DNA from: Dillenia suffruticosa
Lineage: Eukaryota > Streptophyta > Magnoliopsida > Dilleniales > Dilleniaceae
DNA length: 64,000 nucleotides
NCBI GenBank assembly: GCA_033439265.1
Contig: JAVTVX010000002.1
Location: 12,444,174-12,508,173, forward strand
Direction of reading: 5' to 3'
The translations under genes were made by a program, and so were the position numbers. Positions 23,605 to 36,400 of the stretch are shown one piece after another. Below the pieces are notes generated by a model. The model did not search any database. It saw only the letters and a list, made by a program, of their open reading frames with translations, and was not told the DNA's origin. Positions within the stretch are counted from its first letter, which is position 1. Each line of letters opens with the position of its first letter.

Positions 23605-26120
23605 TTAGGCACTGGATTTGAAAGGAATGGCTCTGATGATAATCTGGTGATACACAGCAGCAAGAGCAGCACCAATGAAGGGTCCAACCCAGAAGATCCA
23701 CTGCAAAATCATCAGCAAAAGAACATAACACATTGAATTGGAGCACATATATAAGATCCAAGAAATGAAATATGTATGTGCATATATATATGTCGTGGCT
23801 TAAAATAGAAAAGGAAATTAACCATGTCATCCCAAGCACGGTCTTTGTCGTAGATGATGGCAGCTCCAAGACTCCTTGCTGGGTTAATACCGGTTCCTGT
23901 GATGGGGATGGTGGCCAAGTGAACCAAGAAGACTGCAAACCCAATTGGGAGAGGAGCCAAAATCTGCAACACCAAAATTGATCGCATAATTTGAGGCAAA
24001 TTGTTTGAGAAATTATCATGATTTCAAGCAATGCAATCATCATTGGCCTTGTTTATACTATCTTGTTTTTGCGTACCAAAAATGAGAAGCAAAGTTCTCT
24101 CTCTCCATCACTTCTTAGAGGACAACCTAGCTGCTACTGACAAGTTGCTAATGTCATCTTTTAAGCTTTAGTAGTTGAAGGCACCACATGAACAGGTCAC
24201 TTGACTGATCAAAAGAAATCAAAGTATTGAATAAATTTATATGAGAGTCGGGGAAAAGTGACTCTTTTGTATTATATTATCATAGCTCTATTGATCATGA
24301 AATCGTCAGTAAAATTCCAACCACACATTTTTTAACACTCAAAAATATTCTCTCCCCTGCACATAAGGGCAAGTCGGCATGCGATGGGTCCTCCTCTCAG
24401 GAAGGCCAGCACAAAACGACATTACTCGTCACAGAAATCGCCACAACAAGAACAGCCAACCCACTTTTGTCTTTTTTTCTTTGAGAAAAAAAGATGATAA
24501 CCACTCAAATAAAGCCACCCTCATCTATCTCTCCCTCCCCCCGCCCCCCCGGCCCCCCCCCCACAAAAAAAAAGGGAATCCAAAGATAAGACGCGCCACC
24601 AACCACCGATGTAGACCCATGAACTTGGAAAAAACCAGAACCCGCAGGCCAATGGGCCGAGAAGCAACTTTCAAGCCCATTGAAACCCTAAAAATAAAAC
24701 TCAGCACAAAGGAATTCACTCGGCATCCTGAAAACCCCGGATGGCGAGCTTCAGCTCAAATGTCACTTTCCCCTCCCCTATGTATGCACCCAAAAAAAAA
24801 AAAAAACCCGTATGGCAATTTCAAGAATCACATAAGGATGAACCCCACAAAGACAAAAAGTTTAAGCATATGGAAACTAAATAAAGGAACTGTAAAAGCA
24901 AAAGTAAATCCAACCAATCATATGTCATAGATAGTGAGTAAAGCAGAAAAGAAAGGAAAGAGAAGAAGGCAGCGGAATACTTACAGGGACATGAGAGTCT
25001 CTAGCATTTCTCTTGGCATCAGTAGCAGAGAAGACGGTGTAAACAAGGACAAAGGTGCCAACAATCTCAGCACCAAGACCATCACCCTTGGTATAGCCAT
25101 GATTCACAACATTGGCTCCACCCCCATAAAACTCATAGGGGGTCTTTCCGAAGCCCTTGACCACTCCAGCACCGCAGATGGCACCAAGGCACTGCATCAC
25201 CATGTAGAAAAGGGCTCTTGTGAGAGACAACTTCCTTGCCAAGAACAGACCAAAGGTCACTGCCGGGTTGATGTGGCCACCTGTAATAACACCCCACAAA
25301 ACAAACAATTACTTGATTTGTGTTCACTGGTCAAAAGTATCATATCTTATTGAAAGGGGAAAACAAATTGACTAGAAATAAGTAAATCAAATAACCCTTG
25401 AAGAAAAACCTTAACGCTAGCGTACTATTGAAGGGTATCTTGTGAGAACAAATAGAACACACAGAAAAACAATTACGGGAATTGACTACAGAAGGCGCAG
25501 CAAAAGAGTTTCTATAGAGAATTACATACACCACAGAGAGAGAGAGAGAGAGAGTAAAAGGAACAGGGACATACCGATCAAATTTTAACCAAATAAAAAG
25601 GGATGAAACAGAAGAAAAGAGACAAATTCATCAAGATTTAACTCGAAATAGACATGAGAAGATCCAAAAAAAATGAAAAGCCAGAAGTTTAATTAGCCAA
25701 AAACATTGAAGAAACAAGAATAAACCTCTAATAGAAGCCATTAAAGCTAAGAACAAAATAAGCTGAGGAAAAAGGAGAAATCAGCGACTCACCAGAGATA
25801 CCAGCAGTGCAGTAGACGAGAGCAAAGATCATACCACCAAAAGCCCAGGCAATACCTTGAATGCCCACAGAGGCACACTTGGATGGAGACCTTTGAACAC
25901 CCATAACAGTCAAAATAGTGATGTACAAGAACAAGAAAGTGGCCATGAACTCTGCAATCCCGGCTCTGTAAAAAGACCATGAGTACCACTCCTCTGGATC
26001 AAAAAGTGGAGCTGGTGGTGGCTCCTTATAGTCCTTATCTGTTTGTGCTGCTGTCCCAATTGGTTGTCTCTCTGGGAACTTGTTTGCTCCTACCTTAACA
26101 TCTTCTTCCTTACCCTCCAT
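23605..26120 (-). CDS. PIP1: PIP1 plasma-membrane aquaporin
   Basis: Water/small-solute channel of the plasma membrane. Four exons, 26120-25793, 25280-24985, 23963-23823 and 23700-23605 (328, 296, 141 and 96 nt; 861 nt, 286 aa), the usual plant PIP structure and length. The N-terminus [20 protein letters not shown] is the PIP1 signature (long N-terminus compared with PIP2). Six membrane segments are evident. The two pore motifs are [11 protein letters not shown] (split at the exon 1/2 junction) and [11 protein letters not shown]. The second PIP signature [13 protein letters not shown] is in loop D/helix 5. The C-terminus RAIPFKSSA is short, as in PIP1. All key pore residues are present and there are no frame breaks. 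Intron 1 holds a (GA)n run (about 25532-25554). PIP1 proteins usually need PIP2 partners to reach the membrane (family knowledge). Confidence 0.97.
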
Positions 26121-26126
26121 TTCTCA

Positions 26127-26130
<4 letters not shown>

Positions 26131-26159
<29 letters not shown>
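26131..26159. repeat. (CT)n tract in the PIP1 leader
   Basis: Read from the gene, a (GA)n tract ends about 10 bases before the start codon, inside the probable 5' UTR. Confidence 0.9.
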
Positions 26160-26163
<4 letters not shown>

Positions 26164-26246
26164 TTGGGAAGGTTATTGCAACTCGCTGCACTCTGCAAGT
26201 GTCTGGACTAAAGACAAGGCTGAGAGTTTGGTCAGTAGTGGGCTGG

Positions 26247-26253
26247 TTTTATA
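26247..26253 (-). promoter_or_regulatory. Probable TATA box of PIP1
   Basis: TATAAAA on the minus strand, about 130 bp upstream of the ATG, within CTATAAAACC. A normal spacing for a plant promoter with a leader of roughly 100 nt. Confidence 0.55.
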
Positions 26254-26279
26254 GAAAGTCGCTTATTTCATTTTTCCCA

Positions 26280-28399
26280 TTAAAATAATAATGGGAGTGC
26301 TCGGAAATTATTCCCTTCTTTTGATTATCTTTTTCATTTTATATCTGTGATGTGCACTAAATTAAATACATAATAAATCGTAAATAATATGTTTTATTTT
26401 AAGTATTTATATCTATAAAATTATAGGTAGCGGATAATATAATTTTTTAAATTTGATTGACCCGATCAGAAAAAATACTGATATTTTTTAATCAAAATCT
26501 TGAATTTAAAGTTTTCGTATGAAAAAAAAAAATATTGAAAAAGTTTTATTTTTTATGATATTCAACCTAATTCGGACCAAATTTAATCGATCTAATTTGA
26601 TTATCAAATATAGTGATTTATGAAAAAATAATTTTTAAATAAAATTGAAATTTCAGTTTTCAAGAATTATATAATAAGTTTCTAATAATAAAATTAATGT
26701 TTAAATAAGATTTTTTTAATTATTTTTAATAATTAAAAGACCAGTTGGATAAAAGAAAAATAATTGGTACGAAAATGAGGGGATTAGGGTTTTCTTGGGT
26801 CGGTTCTGGAAAGAACGGGAGGATGTTGACAGGTCCTGACGGGTTTATTTGTTGTTCTTATCTACTTTTGATCATCCTTTTGTCTAAAATATTTGGATGC
26901 TTTGATTAGCTGTCCTCCTGGACCGTCTGATTCATTTACTCGGACGAGAAAGCGCATGATCAAAAGAGACATGATCCCCTGTGTCCAAGCTCAGTAAACT
27001 CATCTTTGTCTTGCCATGACTATTTAATATGTCTTTCAAAAATCTCATTTTTAGTATTTAAAACATATTATTTAGTATTTATATTACCATATTTATATTT
27101 TTAAAATTATTTGAGGCGTACTTTTACAAGCTATTTTCTTTAAATAATTTTTGAATTTTCAATAATATTCAACCAATAATTTTAAAATTATATATAAAAA
27201 TTGTAGGAAAAAAAAAACCCTAGAGTGGCCCTGACGAAGAGAATTAAATTAATATGTTTGCATTTTTCTCCAAAAGAGGTAAAAAGATTTCAAAATGGAC
27301 AAAATGTTCATAGCCACAGAAGGTGGGGTGACAAGTCAACAGGGGGAGAAGAAATGGCCGTTTGGGGAAGAACGTTAGTGGAGGAAAGTGACGGGTGCTG
27401 TGGGATTGAATGGGATGGGGACAGGTTGGCATGGCAAGCACATGGCGGGCAACGGCTATAATTTCATTGATGCACCAGAACAGCATTTCTTTTCTACGAC
27501 CATCCTCCATTGATGGGGTCCATTTCTTGCGGTATATTTGTATGGTCGCATTCATCTTTTACTCTTTAGGAGTTCCATACAATTCAAAATCTGTCTCCAC
27601 AACCACTTCAAGATGGCTGTAAATAGACCCCCCCCCACCCCCAATTAATGCGAAAAGCATATGATACAATACAATTGTAGATTGCATCTATACAATACGA
27701 ATTTGAGAAAAAGTTAGTATTTTAGTGGAAGAATAATTTTCTTGCTCTTGGTCCAAATTAAACTCATCAAGAAAACCCCAATTTGGATACATTACTCACA
27801 AGATGATCTAATTCCTCTATATTAAGACAAATCAAGAGTAGGTTTTCTAATAAAAAAATGAAATGACATGATAGAAAGAAACTAAAATTCCCACAAACAA
27901 TTTGTTAACTTCAGCATTATGAATCTGCCAACTCCCAAAGAAAGGGTGAAGTTGAGTTGTTTGACTCGTTAATGGTAAATTAACTTGGCAGAAAATGTTA
28001 ATCGATTTTATATGGTCCAATTCATATTTTGGATACCATTTGGTTAGAGCCCTTTTGAAGAGAAGGAAGAACAAAGAACTATAGGTTTCAGGCAATCTTG
28101 TTTTTGTTAAGTGAAAGGTTGGCCTTCATCATTGCCAAACCGTTCGATAAAACTCCAAAACAAAACAAAAAAGGCCGAGAGAGAGAGAGCCTTTTGTTTG
28201 ATGGAAGGGAGAGGAAAGAAAGGTAACCAATCATGTCAGACACCTCAGACTCATTGGATGTGCACATGAAGTGATGCAATGCGCCACCTCCCGGCCCACC
28301 GAATTCCTTTGCGTGCGTCCTTCTGCCCAATGCCAACCTTTTTGTGCCAACAAATAAAACAAATTAACACTAACCCACGTCACAATTTTATTGTATTTA

Positions 28400-28434
<35 letters not shown>

Positions 28435-30400
28435 CTAAATTATTATTATGTATCAACTCCAAATTAATTAGTGAGGACTAGGTTTTCAGGAGAAAAAAAA
28501 AAGATTCAATATTTACAGGTTTATTCAACTATTTTGAAGTGTGTGGTTTAATCTTACACCTCCTAAGGTCATCCATGGCTGCCTCCATTTTTCTCTTATC
28601 ATACACCGCCCACGCGGCACTCATCGGAGCCCATGATTCCTAAATTTTCTAATATGTCCATGTCATCCTAACCGACTTTTAAAAAAATTTAAAACCGTGG
28701 ACAGCGAAGACTAGCCATGTCCACTTATTATGTTAAACCTAATTTTGGGGACACGTGGCACGGACCCAGAAGCAGTTTTGGTCTCGTGAGGAGTATTGTC
28801 CTCGTTTTGATTTGATCATCAAGGATACAAAACGATTTAGTGAAGAAGATAAGATAGGGAAATGGAGCATGTTTTATTGATTAAAAATAAATATTAAAGG
28901 CTTGAAAACTCGTTGATGGCCCAATGATGATAAGTACATGAGATCATAGCATTATGAAATTAAGAAAATTTGAATCAATTTGACTTGGATTTTCTTTTTT
29001 CTTTTTTTTTTTAATTTTTTCTTATTTTGTAGCTCAATAATGGAACTATATGTTGAAGATAAGGATCAAGAGCATCTTTATTAAGAATATTACTAACCAT
29101 TTCTTTCAAAAAGTTCTCATTTTATTGTGGTCCTATCATCTCAACTACAGTGGTGTTCATTAAAAATTATATCTTTTTTTTTTTCCAAATTTTCTGGTGT
29201 ATGTTAAACTTGGCCAGATATTTATAATAAATAAACTAAATATAAGAATACAAATTTTGTATATTAATATAAATATCATATGCAGGAATGAAATTTAAAA
29301 TTTTAATTAGACAGAGTATATAGGGGTGCAACAGTGAATGGAGTAGATGTTGCTTTTAGAGAGAGAGAGAGAGAGAGAGAGGGGTAGAGAAATTTTAATA
29401 TTTGAATAAAAGTGCAGTAGTGCAGTTAGTATGAATCAAGTGTTTGATTGTGGAGGCATATCCCAACGGAATCCCCAATGCCATTTACAAAATATGCTAA
29501 TGAATGTAAGTCTTCGCAACATCTTCTTCCGGACAACTTTTTTAAATTAATTAAACTGATTTAAATACTGTAAAACTCATTTTTAAGAGATTAACTCTTC
29601 CAAATCATTTTTTATTATTTCTAAAACTCAAACTCAATATTTTAATTAAAAAAATAAAATATTCGATCACTCAATTCAAAATACTTTGTTTTGGGACAAC
29701 CTTTGTTATATCAGAGTGTTTTGGATTTTTTTGTAAACTTGAAACAAACCAGATACTGAGCGTGCCTTCCAAAATAATAATAATAATAATAATAATAATA
29801 ATTTGTGAAGTTATAAAAGATTTTACAAAATCAGAAATGATATGGAAATCAACAGGTTTCACGTGGCGATAGAACAATCAGATCACATGAGTATCAATAT
29901 TTATAAGAAAAATAAATTTAATCAAATATTTATTTTGCCCCCTGAGGAATTGAAAATTATTAAGCCATAGAAATTGACATGGAGACTTGATAGACAAAAA
30001 TTCTTTTAAATTGGTAGATGAATTGCATATAATAAAGATGAAAAGCATATTACGTTTAATGTTATTACAGCGGCAATGTGTTGGTTAGGACGGCGAAGGT
30101 CACGGCAAAGCCTTCAGCTCATCATAGTGTTGCCAAGCTTCTGTCAACAGCTAGAGTAAGACCATCAAGGTTACATCATGTGAAAATGCCTTGAAGAAGA
30201 AATATTTTCATTAGACACCTGGGCTTGCTTTTCAATTTGGTCATACAACATATAATTTTACAACACTAATGATGTTCTTAATCTGGCTACCGTTAGACCA
30301 CAGCGGAAATGCCTGACCATGCTTTTGAGGTCTGGTTCTTGGGAGACCCGGCTTGATCTTGGGCACATTACAAATGGTACAACAGATCTATGCATAACAG
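26280..30400. other. Long gene-free interval with PIP1 upstream region
   Basis: AT-rich sequence; open frames here lack domains and splice partners. Contains (TA)n at about 28402-28431, (GA)n at 29358-29382, (AAT)n at 29776-29803 and a poly(C) run near 27629. The last 300 bases (from about 30100) are probably the 3' UTR of the SPPL gene. No RNA gene seen. Confidence 0.45.
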
Positions 30401-30413
30401 AACTCTTTATTTT

Positions 30414-33400
30414 TCAATCCTTGGATTCCTCCGTGGGTTGGAGTTGTATATGAGGGCAAGGTCTTTCTGGTTCTCCTATTGTCCACAATCGTTTGAGATC
30501 GCCTCTCTTCCTCCCCAATGTCATAAATGTCCCTGCATTGACAAAAGGATTCTTAAGAATCCATAGTTACAAGACAAAGACTATTCTCTTTGGTTGTGAT
30601 CGGATAATTGCGAAAATTAAGTTGTGGGGAAATCCAAGTTACCAAGAGTGAAAGGGACAATGTACAGTAACGCGGGTTGGCCATGACCATCCATCAAATT
30701 GAGTGCAACATAAGTGATGAGAAGACCTGCGATACCAGTATCAATAAACAAATATTTGCTTTGCTGCCTTTTGAAGGAATTGAAAATTAAGCCATGGAAA
30801 ATTATAAGAAGAAGACAAATTTCTTTACTTCCTAATTATTGTAGATTGAATGAGAAAGAGAATTAAACAGCCTAACATCCCTGGTTAGAAAAAGATCATT
30901 TCATGTCACTTCTCACCTAAACCATAGGCAACCATCGCCCACAAAAAGTATCCTGCCCGAAGATTCTTCTTTGATAGCCAATCATACCTGCAAGAACAGA
31001 CCACAAAGTAATAAACAAGTAGCTAAGTGGACTGTATAATTGTCCACATAGGGCTTGTCTCCCGAACAAATTATGTCCGGATCATAATTGAATAAAAGTG
31101 AACCAGCATCAGTTGTGAATACGGGGATGATCTCACATCACAGAAAGGAAGAAAGAACGCGAAGGTTCTAATCCATCGACTCATAATTGAAAACTGAGTG
31201 TCGTAAGACAAGTCTAAAGACTAGTTTCTCATTGGTGTATCTATATCCACTAGACCAGCAGATTAGTGCCTCTCAAACTTGCTATCCATGAAAAAGGTAA
31301 GAGAGAACAATGGTTATAAATGGCTGGCCTTGTAAGTGAAGATAAAACAGAAATAATAGTGGACTTCCTCTAGTTAGAGAAAATTTTAGAGCTTAACCTA
31401 AGTGAAAATGCTATCAGCAGTCCTGGTAAGAGGATGTCACCAAATCCGATGATGCTGAAACCACCCCAAGGATCAAACATGCGAGGGATTTTAAGTAGCA
31501 TTGGGATCCCATCCTCTCCACTCTTATCACCACGAGCTACCTGAAATGCAGATATTACCAACTCAATTACATGAGAGTTAGAATAGAAGGTCAAACTTCT
31601 AAACTACAGGTTTTCATGCTCATAGTGTAGAGGTCAAAGAGATTACGTACCACAATCATCACACTCTCATGGAATAACTTTTTAGATACAAACACCCAAA
31701 AGATGTCATATAAGAAAGCACAACCTAGCAGAACAGTGCCAACCTGATTCACAAACCATTCAAAATCTAGTCAGCAGATATAATCTGCATACCATTAATT
31801 CCACTGTTCACAATCCAATGTAATCTCGACACTATGTATGACCATCAAGTACCAATCACTAATTCTATATCAGCCCAAGCATAAAATATTATAGTTAAAA
31901 GTCTTCTATGGAGAAAATAACTCAGCCTGGTCCTTATGCAAATATAACTAATAAATACTTTGTGTACAATTAGTAATTAAAGAAAAGATGAGAAATAAAG
32001 AATGCTGGAAATGTTCTAAACAAGAAATAAAAGTGATTCATCATAACTGATGCAATGATAAAAAAATTTCCTCTAGGGCAACACAGAAAAATGTAACCGA
32101 TCACCACCAAGCCAGCAAGAATACCCTCTTTAAGGCAAATCTTTTTTCTTATGCTTGGGTCCATTTAGCCTTCACACACTCAAGTCATGCTCAAGCCATG
32201 ATAACTATGCAGGTCAAATATCACTTACTATGCAGGTCACACACTCGAGTCACAATCTTTTTCCACGACAAATATCACTTACCATGCAGGTCATGACTTA
32301 TGGATTTGCCTACTAGCACCGATAACTAAGTGCCCTCCTCAGCGAGTGCTTGGATTTTGGTCCCTATATCTGTGGCCAGCAATTTAACTAGGCAAATGAT
32401 ATTTCTAAGTTAAACTATTACAAACCTTGAGGTTGGGTACACGGACAATCTGGAGTACAGTAATTATCAGTGCGATTCCCTGACAGGGGAAAAAAAAAAT
32501 CAAAATGATTAGGCCGCAGAAAGTAAAAAGCAACACACAAGTCAATTGTATAATCTTCATTAAGAATCTTCTCATGAAAGCACAAGTTAAACAAAAATTA
32601 GAACCTCCTCAGTTATAATTGGAGTTTGGTCATGCAAAGAATGAGACGGCCCTATTTGCCAAACGGATAAGAGAAAACATCTGTATATAAACCGCTTTGA
32701 AAGCCCTCCATTACAAGCCTATGGGAAGTGGGAATAACTCTGCCTACGCAGCGTGTGAAGTTCCTCCATGACAGGGGACTGTGGCATTCGTCTAACTTCT
32801 ACATTATAGAAATTATTCCCGCAGTAGAGAAAAAATTGGTGAATGATAAATGGATCATGATGTCTGTCAGCTCATGGAGGCTAAGACACAACTATTCCAA
32901 GTTTTAGGGGGCTGCCAGTTGCCACTCGTGACCTTTTAAAGATTTTCAATTAACCCAGACTGTAATTATAGAACTACAAAAGACTAGTAGAAGTGACTGT
33001 GCTGCTTCTCATTCTCTATTGTACAGAGGACGTCTATTTCCAAATAAAACTTGATAAATACCACATAAGAAAAGAAGTGGGCTTTGTTCTAAGAGTGACT
33101 TTAGCAAATCTGTCATAGGTATATACATGTTAGGAAGGTTTCATCCTAAAAAATCATATAATAGAGTCGCTGGCAGCACCACATTTGGAAGCTAAATTCA
33201 ATGTGGGCAAGAAGTTTTGCGAAGTTGTAGGCTTAGAAACACGTCTAGGACTCTCAAACATTTGCATCATTATTTTAGAAGTTAACTGTACTAATTTAAT
33301 GAGAATATAGACAGGCATCTTACAAGGATGTCTTGACCTATCCATGCAAAGGACACATCACGGTAAACTGCCCAAACAGTAGCGAATGCTATGCAGAATG

Positions 33401-36400
33401 GAGAAACTGCAAGGGTAAGATAAGAAACTGCTCCAAGGACGGGTACTTTAATAAATGATTCTCCAGCGCATTTGAACCATCTGCAAGTTTATATCTTACA
33501 ATTTCAGATCTTCAAAAACCTTAAGGTATCTATCTGTGCATATTGACACATAAGAGGATAAATGAGAAAAATCATCTCTCTTGATAAATGATAATCATGG
33601 GCCTAGAACCATGAATCGTTTACTTTATTCACATAGGAAGATGGTTTTACTTGTGCCTAAAGATTGACGGACAAGTTTAGTCAAAGAAGATCACCGGGGT
33701 TATCAACATGTGTTGTTTGTACAGAGGAACCAACCACCTGTGAAAGTAAGGTGAAGAAGAAGAACCAAAAAGATAAGACTAGAATATAAGTAGGAGATTC
33801 ACCTTGATAACAAAGCCACCAAGCAAGTTTGTAAACCCTGCAGGTAAGGAATTGCACAAGCTGAGTAAATTTTGGAAGAATGAGCAGCTTGATGTTATTG
33901 AATGCACTAATGTTGTTTATATTAACAGGATCTAGAAATGTCACACCTCTACCCCACCAATGCAAAATAGAACAACCAAGAGCTCAAGAAACCAGGATGA
34001 CATGAGCTCGTATAGGATAATCAAAAAGCAAGAAGCAACAACAACAAAGCAAACAGCTGATGTTGTGCTGATGTCAACCACACCATTGGTGCCTCTGCCT
34101 GCATTACTAGGAATTTCATCTGAAGCATCCTGTAAGCATATAGGGACTTCCCATATCAACAAAGGTCCACAGAAAAAATTTCTCCAGGACAATACAGCTC
34201 AACACAGAAGTTAAAAGCATTGCTCTGGAAAACAGATTACCTTTAGTAGCTTGTCTAGTTCAATAGCTGCTTCCCTGGCACTCCATGCAGACCAATAAGA
34301 TGCACACAATATGGTACCAACAGCCATCAGCCATAAGAAAACTTCGGCAATGTCCACCAGAGGTCTTCGTGGAGAATACAGTTGCACAGAAACTGCAGCA
34401 TGCCTTAAGTTGTTTAGAATGTGACAATCATGTAGGTCCAATGTAAAGAACGATGAAACATGGAATATATTAATACACAAGGTTGTCAAGCTTAGAATGA
34501 AGTAGTCATAGTTAAGATCCACAGCAATTTTGTTTTTAACCACGGAAAAAGAAAGAGCGAACCTGATGAGCTATTCTTTAGCATTTTCTCCAAGCTTGCA
34601 CCAGCATCATGAGGGAGCATGACAGTAGGTATTTTTATATCTAGATCAGTTTCATCACGCTCACAAACCATCTTGTAGAGTTCTGCAGGGTAGCAGATTA
34701 GGGTAATAAAACAAAGTAATGATCTTTGGAAACTACACATTTGTTGCTCATCACGCTACTCCCAAGATTTAAATTTGCAACATACATGTGGTACAGTGTT
34801 AGATGTATTAATCTATTCAAAAACATGACAACTACAAGAGAAAGATGTCATAGTTTCAACTCAAAATTAAACAAAAGAGACAATTCAGAAACTAAAAGTC
34901 AGAGAACTCCAGCATTGTGTAAAAATATTTTTAGATAAAGGATCTGGAAACTCTCAACTGCTTCAGACTTTAAGGGGATAACCGGAAAAGTTGGGGGACT
35001 AAAACACTGAAGTTGATCTCTCATATTCTCACTACAATCTTGAGTTTAATATAACTAATAACCTTTATGACAAAAGTACAAATATCCCCCAAACTTTTGG
35101 CCTACTTTCAATTAACCCCCTGAACTTTAACCTAAAGTCAGTTACCCCCAAAAAAATTTAGAATAGCTTTTGGTGTGCGAATAGCTTTTGATGTGCACCA
35201 TAAGTAGACAGCTTAAACTTCTATCAATTTCTTCATCTTGTCAAAGGAGTCAATGATTTTTTGGTGAAAATTTTCATATTCCAACAAAAACTTGGGTTTC
35301 AATTTTTCCATATTTTGACCTCCATTCGAAATGAATGTTGACCTCTCTCCTGAAGTTTCTGAAAGAAATCTGAATCTGGCCTCCAAGTTGTGCATGTGAC
35401 TTTCGTCTTCCCTTGTGTTCACTCTATGGTGAACACTTTTGCATTTAATTTCTCTGTCTTACGGTGATATGAATCGGACCCCTCTCTCTTGTACAGTGAT
35501 ATAACTGATTAACTCTTATTTTAAACGTTTAAGACGTAATTAACTGCAATAAAAGTTCAAAGGCCTATTTGAATGCAAGCGTAAAGTTTGATATTTGTAG
35601 TCTTGGCCTAGTTTTACCCCCAAAACAAAAAACTATGAAGAAATGAAAACCAGAAGGTTTTGAAACATACTTTAAAGACCTTGGGCCAAAAATTTCAACC
35701 TTTAAGAGTCAATTGCTAACTCCTTTGAAGTTAATAATTTTTATTCTTATTCATGCTTGATTTGTTTAGAAAATGCAGACATACCATACATTTATCTATG
35801 TATTCTTCATTTCGGACAAAATATATAAACATTCTATTCACCCCAAACCCTAACTCATTCAACATACAACTCCTAGAACTACAAAGGCGAGAAAATGAGT
35901 AGATTTAGAGTTTTAAATACAGGAAATAAAGGGAGATTAGGGAAAACAGAGAAGATGTAGATATGATGATGGAGGGAATCAACACCAAGTCGGGGGCTTG
36001 AACTTCAAAGGTTATAATTTTTGTAAATATTCTTCTTAATTGTTGTATTATTCTCGATTCATCAACACCAGGTCAAGTGATATTGATAATGCACAAATAG
36101 TCATTTTTATTGTTGATATTATAGTTTGATTTTAGATTGGTTAGTGCCTTAATAATTGTTTTTATGGCGTTTTTATTTTTAGGGAACAAAAATGGAGATT
36201 GGATCAAAATGGGCTTAAAGAGACATTTTTGGAGCTAAAAGGTTCAAAATATCATTGGGCCTACAAAGGAAAGGAAGAAATATAAAAAAGTGGAAGATTT
36301 TATTTTAGAAATTTTTACTTTAAGTAAAAATTGTTGTTAGAAATAAAATTTCTAAATTTTCTTATTTTGGTGGATCTTTTTTCTATTATTTTGGAAGAAT

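Noticed and set aside
24379-24930. 183-codon plus-strand open frame
   Set aside because: Lies in PIP1 intron 2 (24984-23964) on the opposite strand; composition is low-complexity with a poly(C) run.
24934-25353. 139-codon plus-strand open frame
   Set aside because: Exact antisense shadow of PIP1 exon 2.
27244-27622. Overlapping open frames on both strands near 27.4 kb
   Set aside because: Neither has a domain, a plausible promoter context or exon partners.
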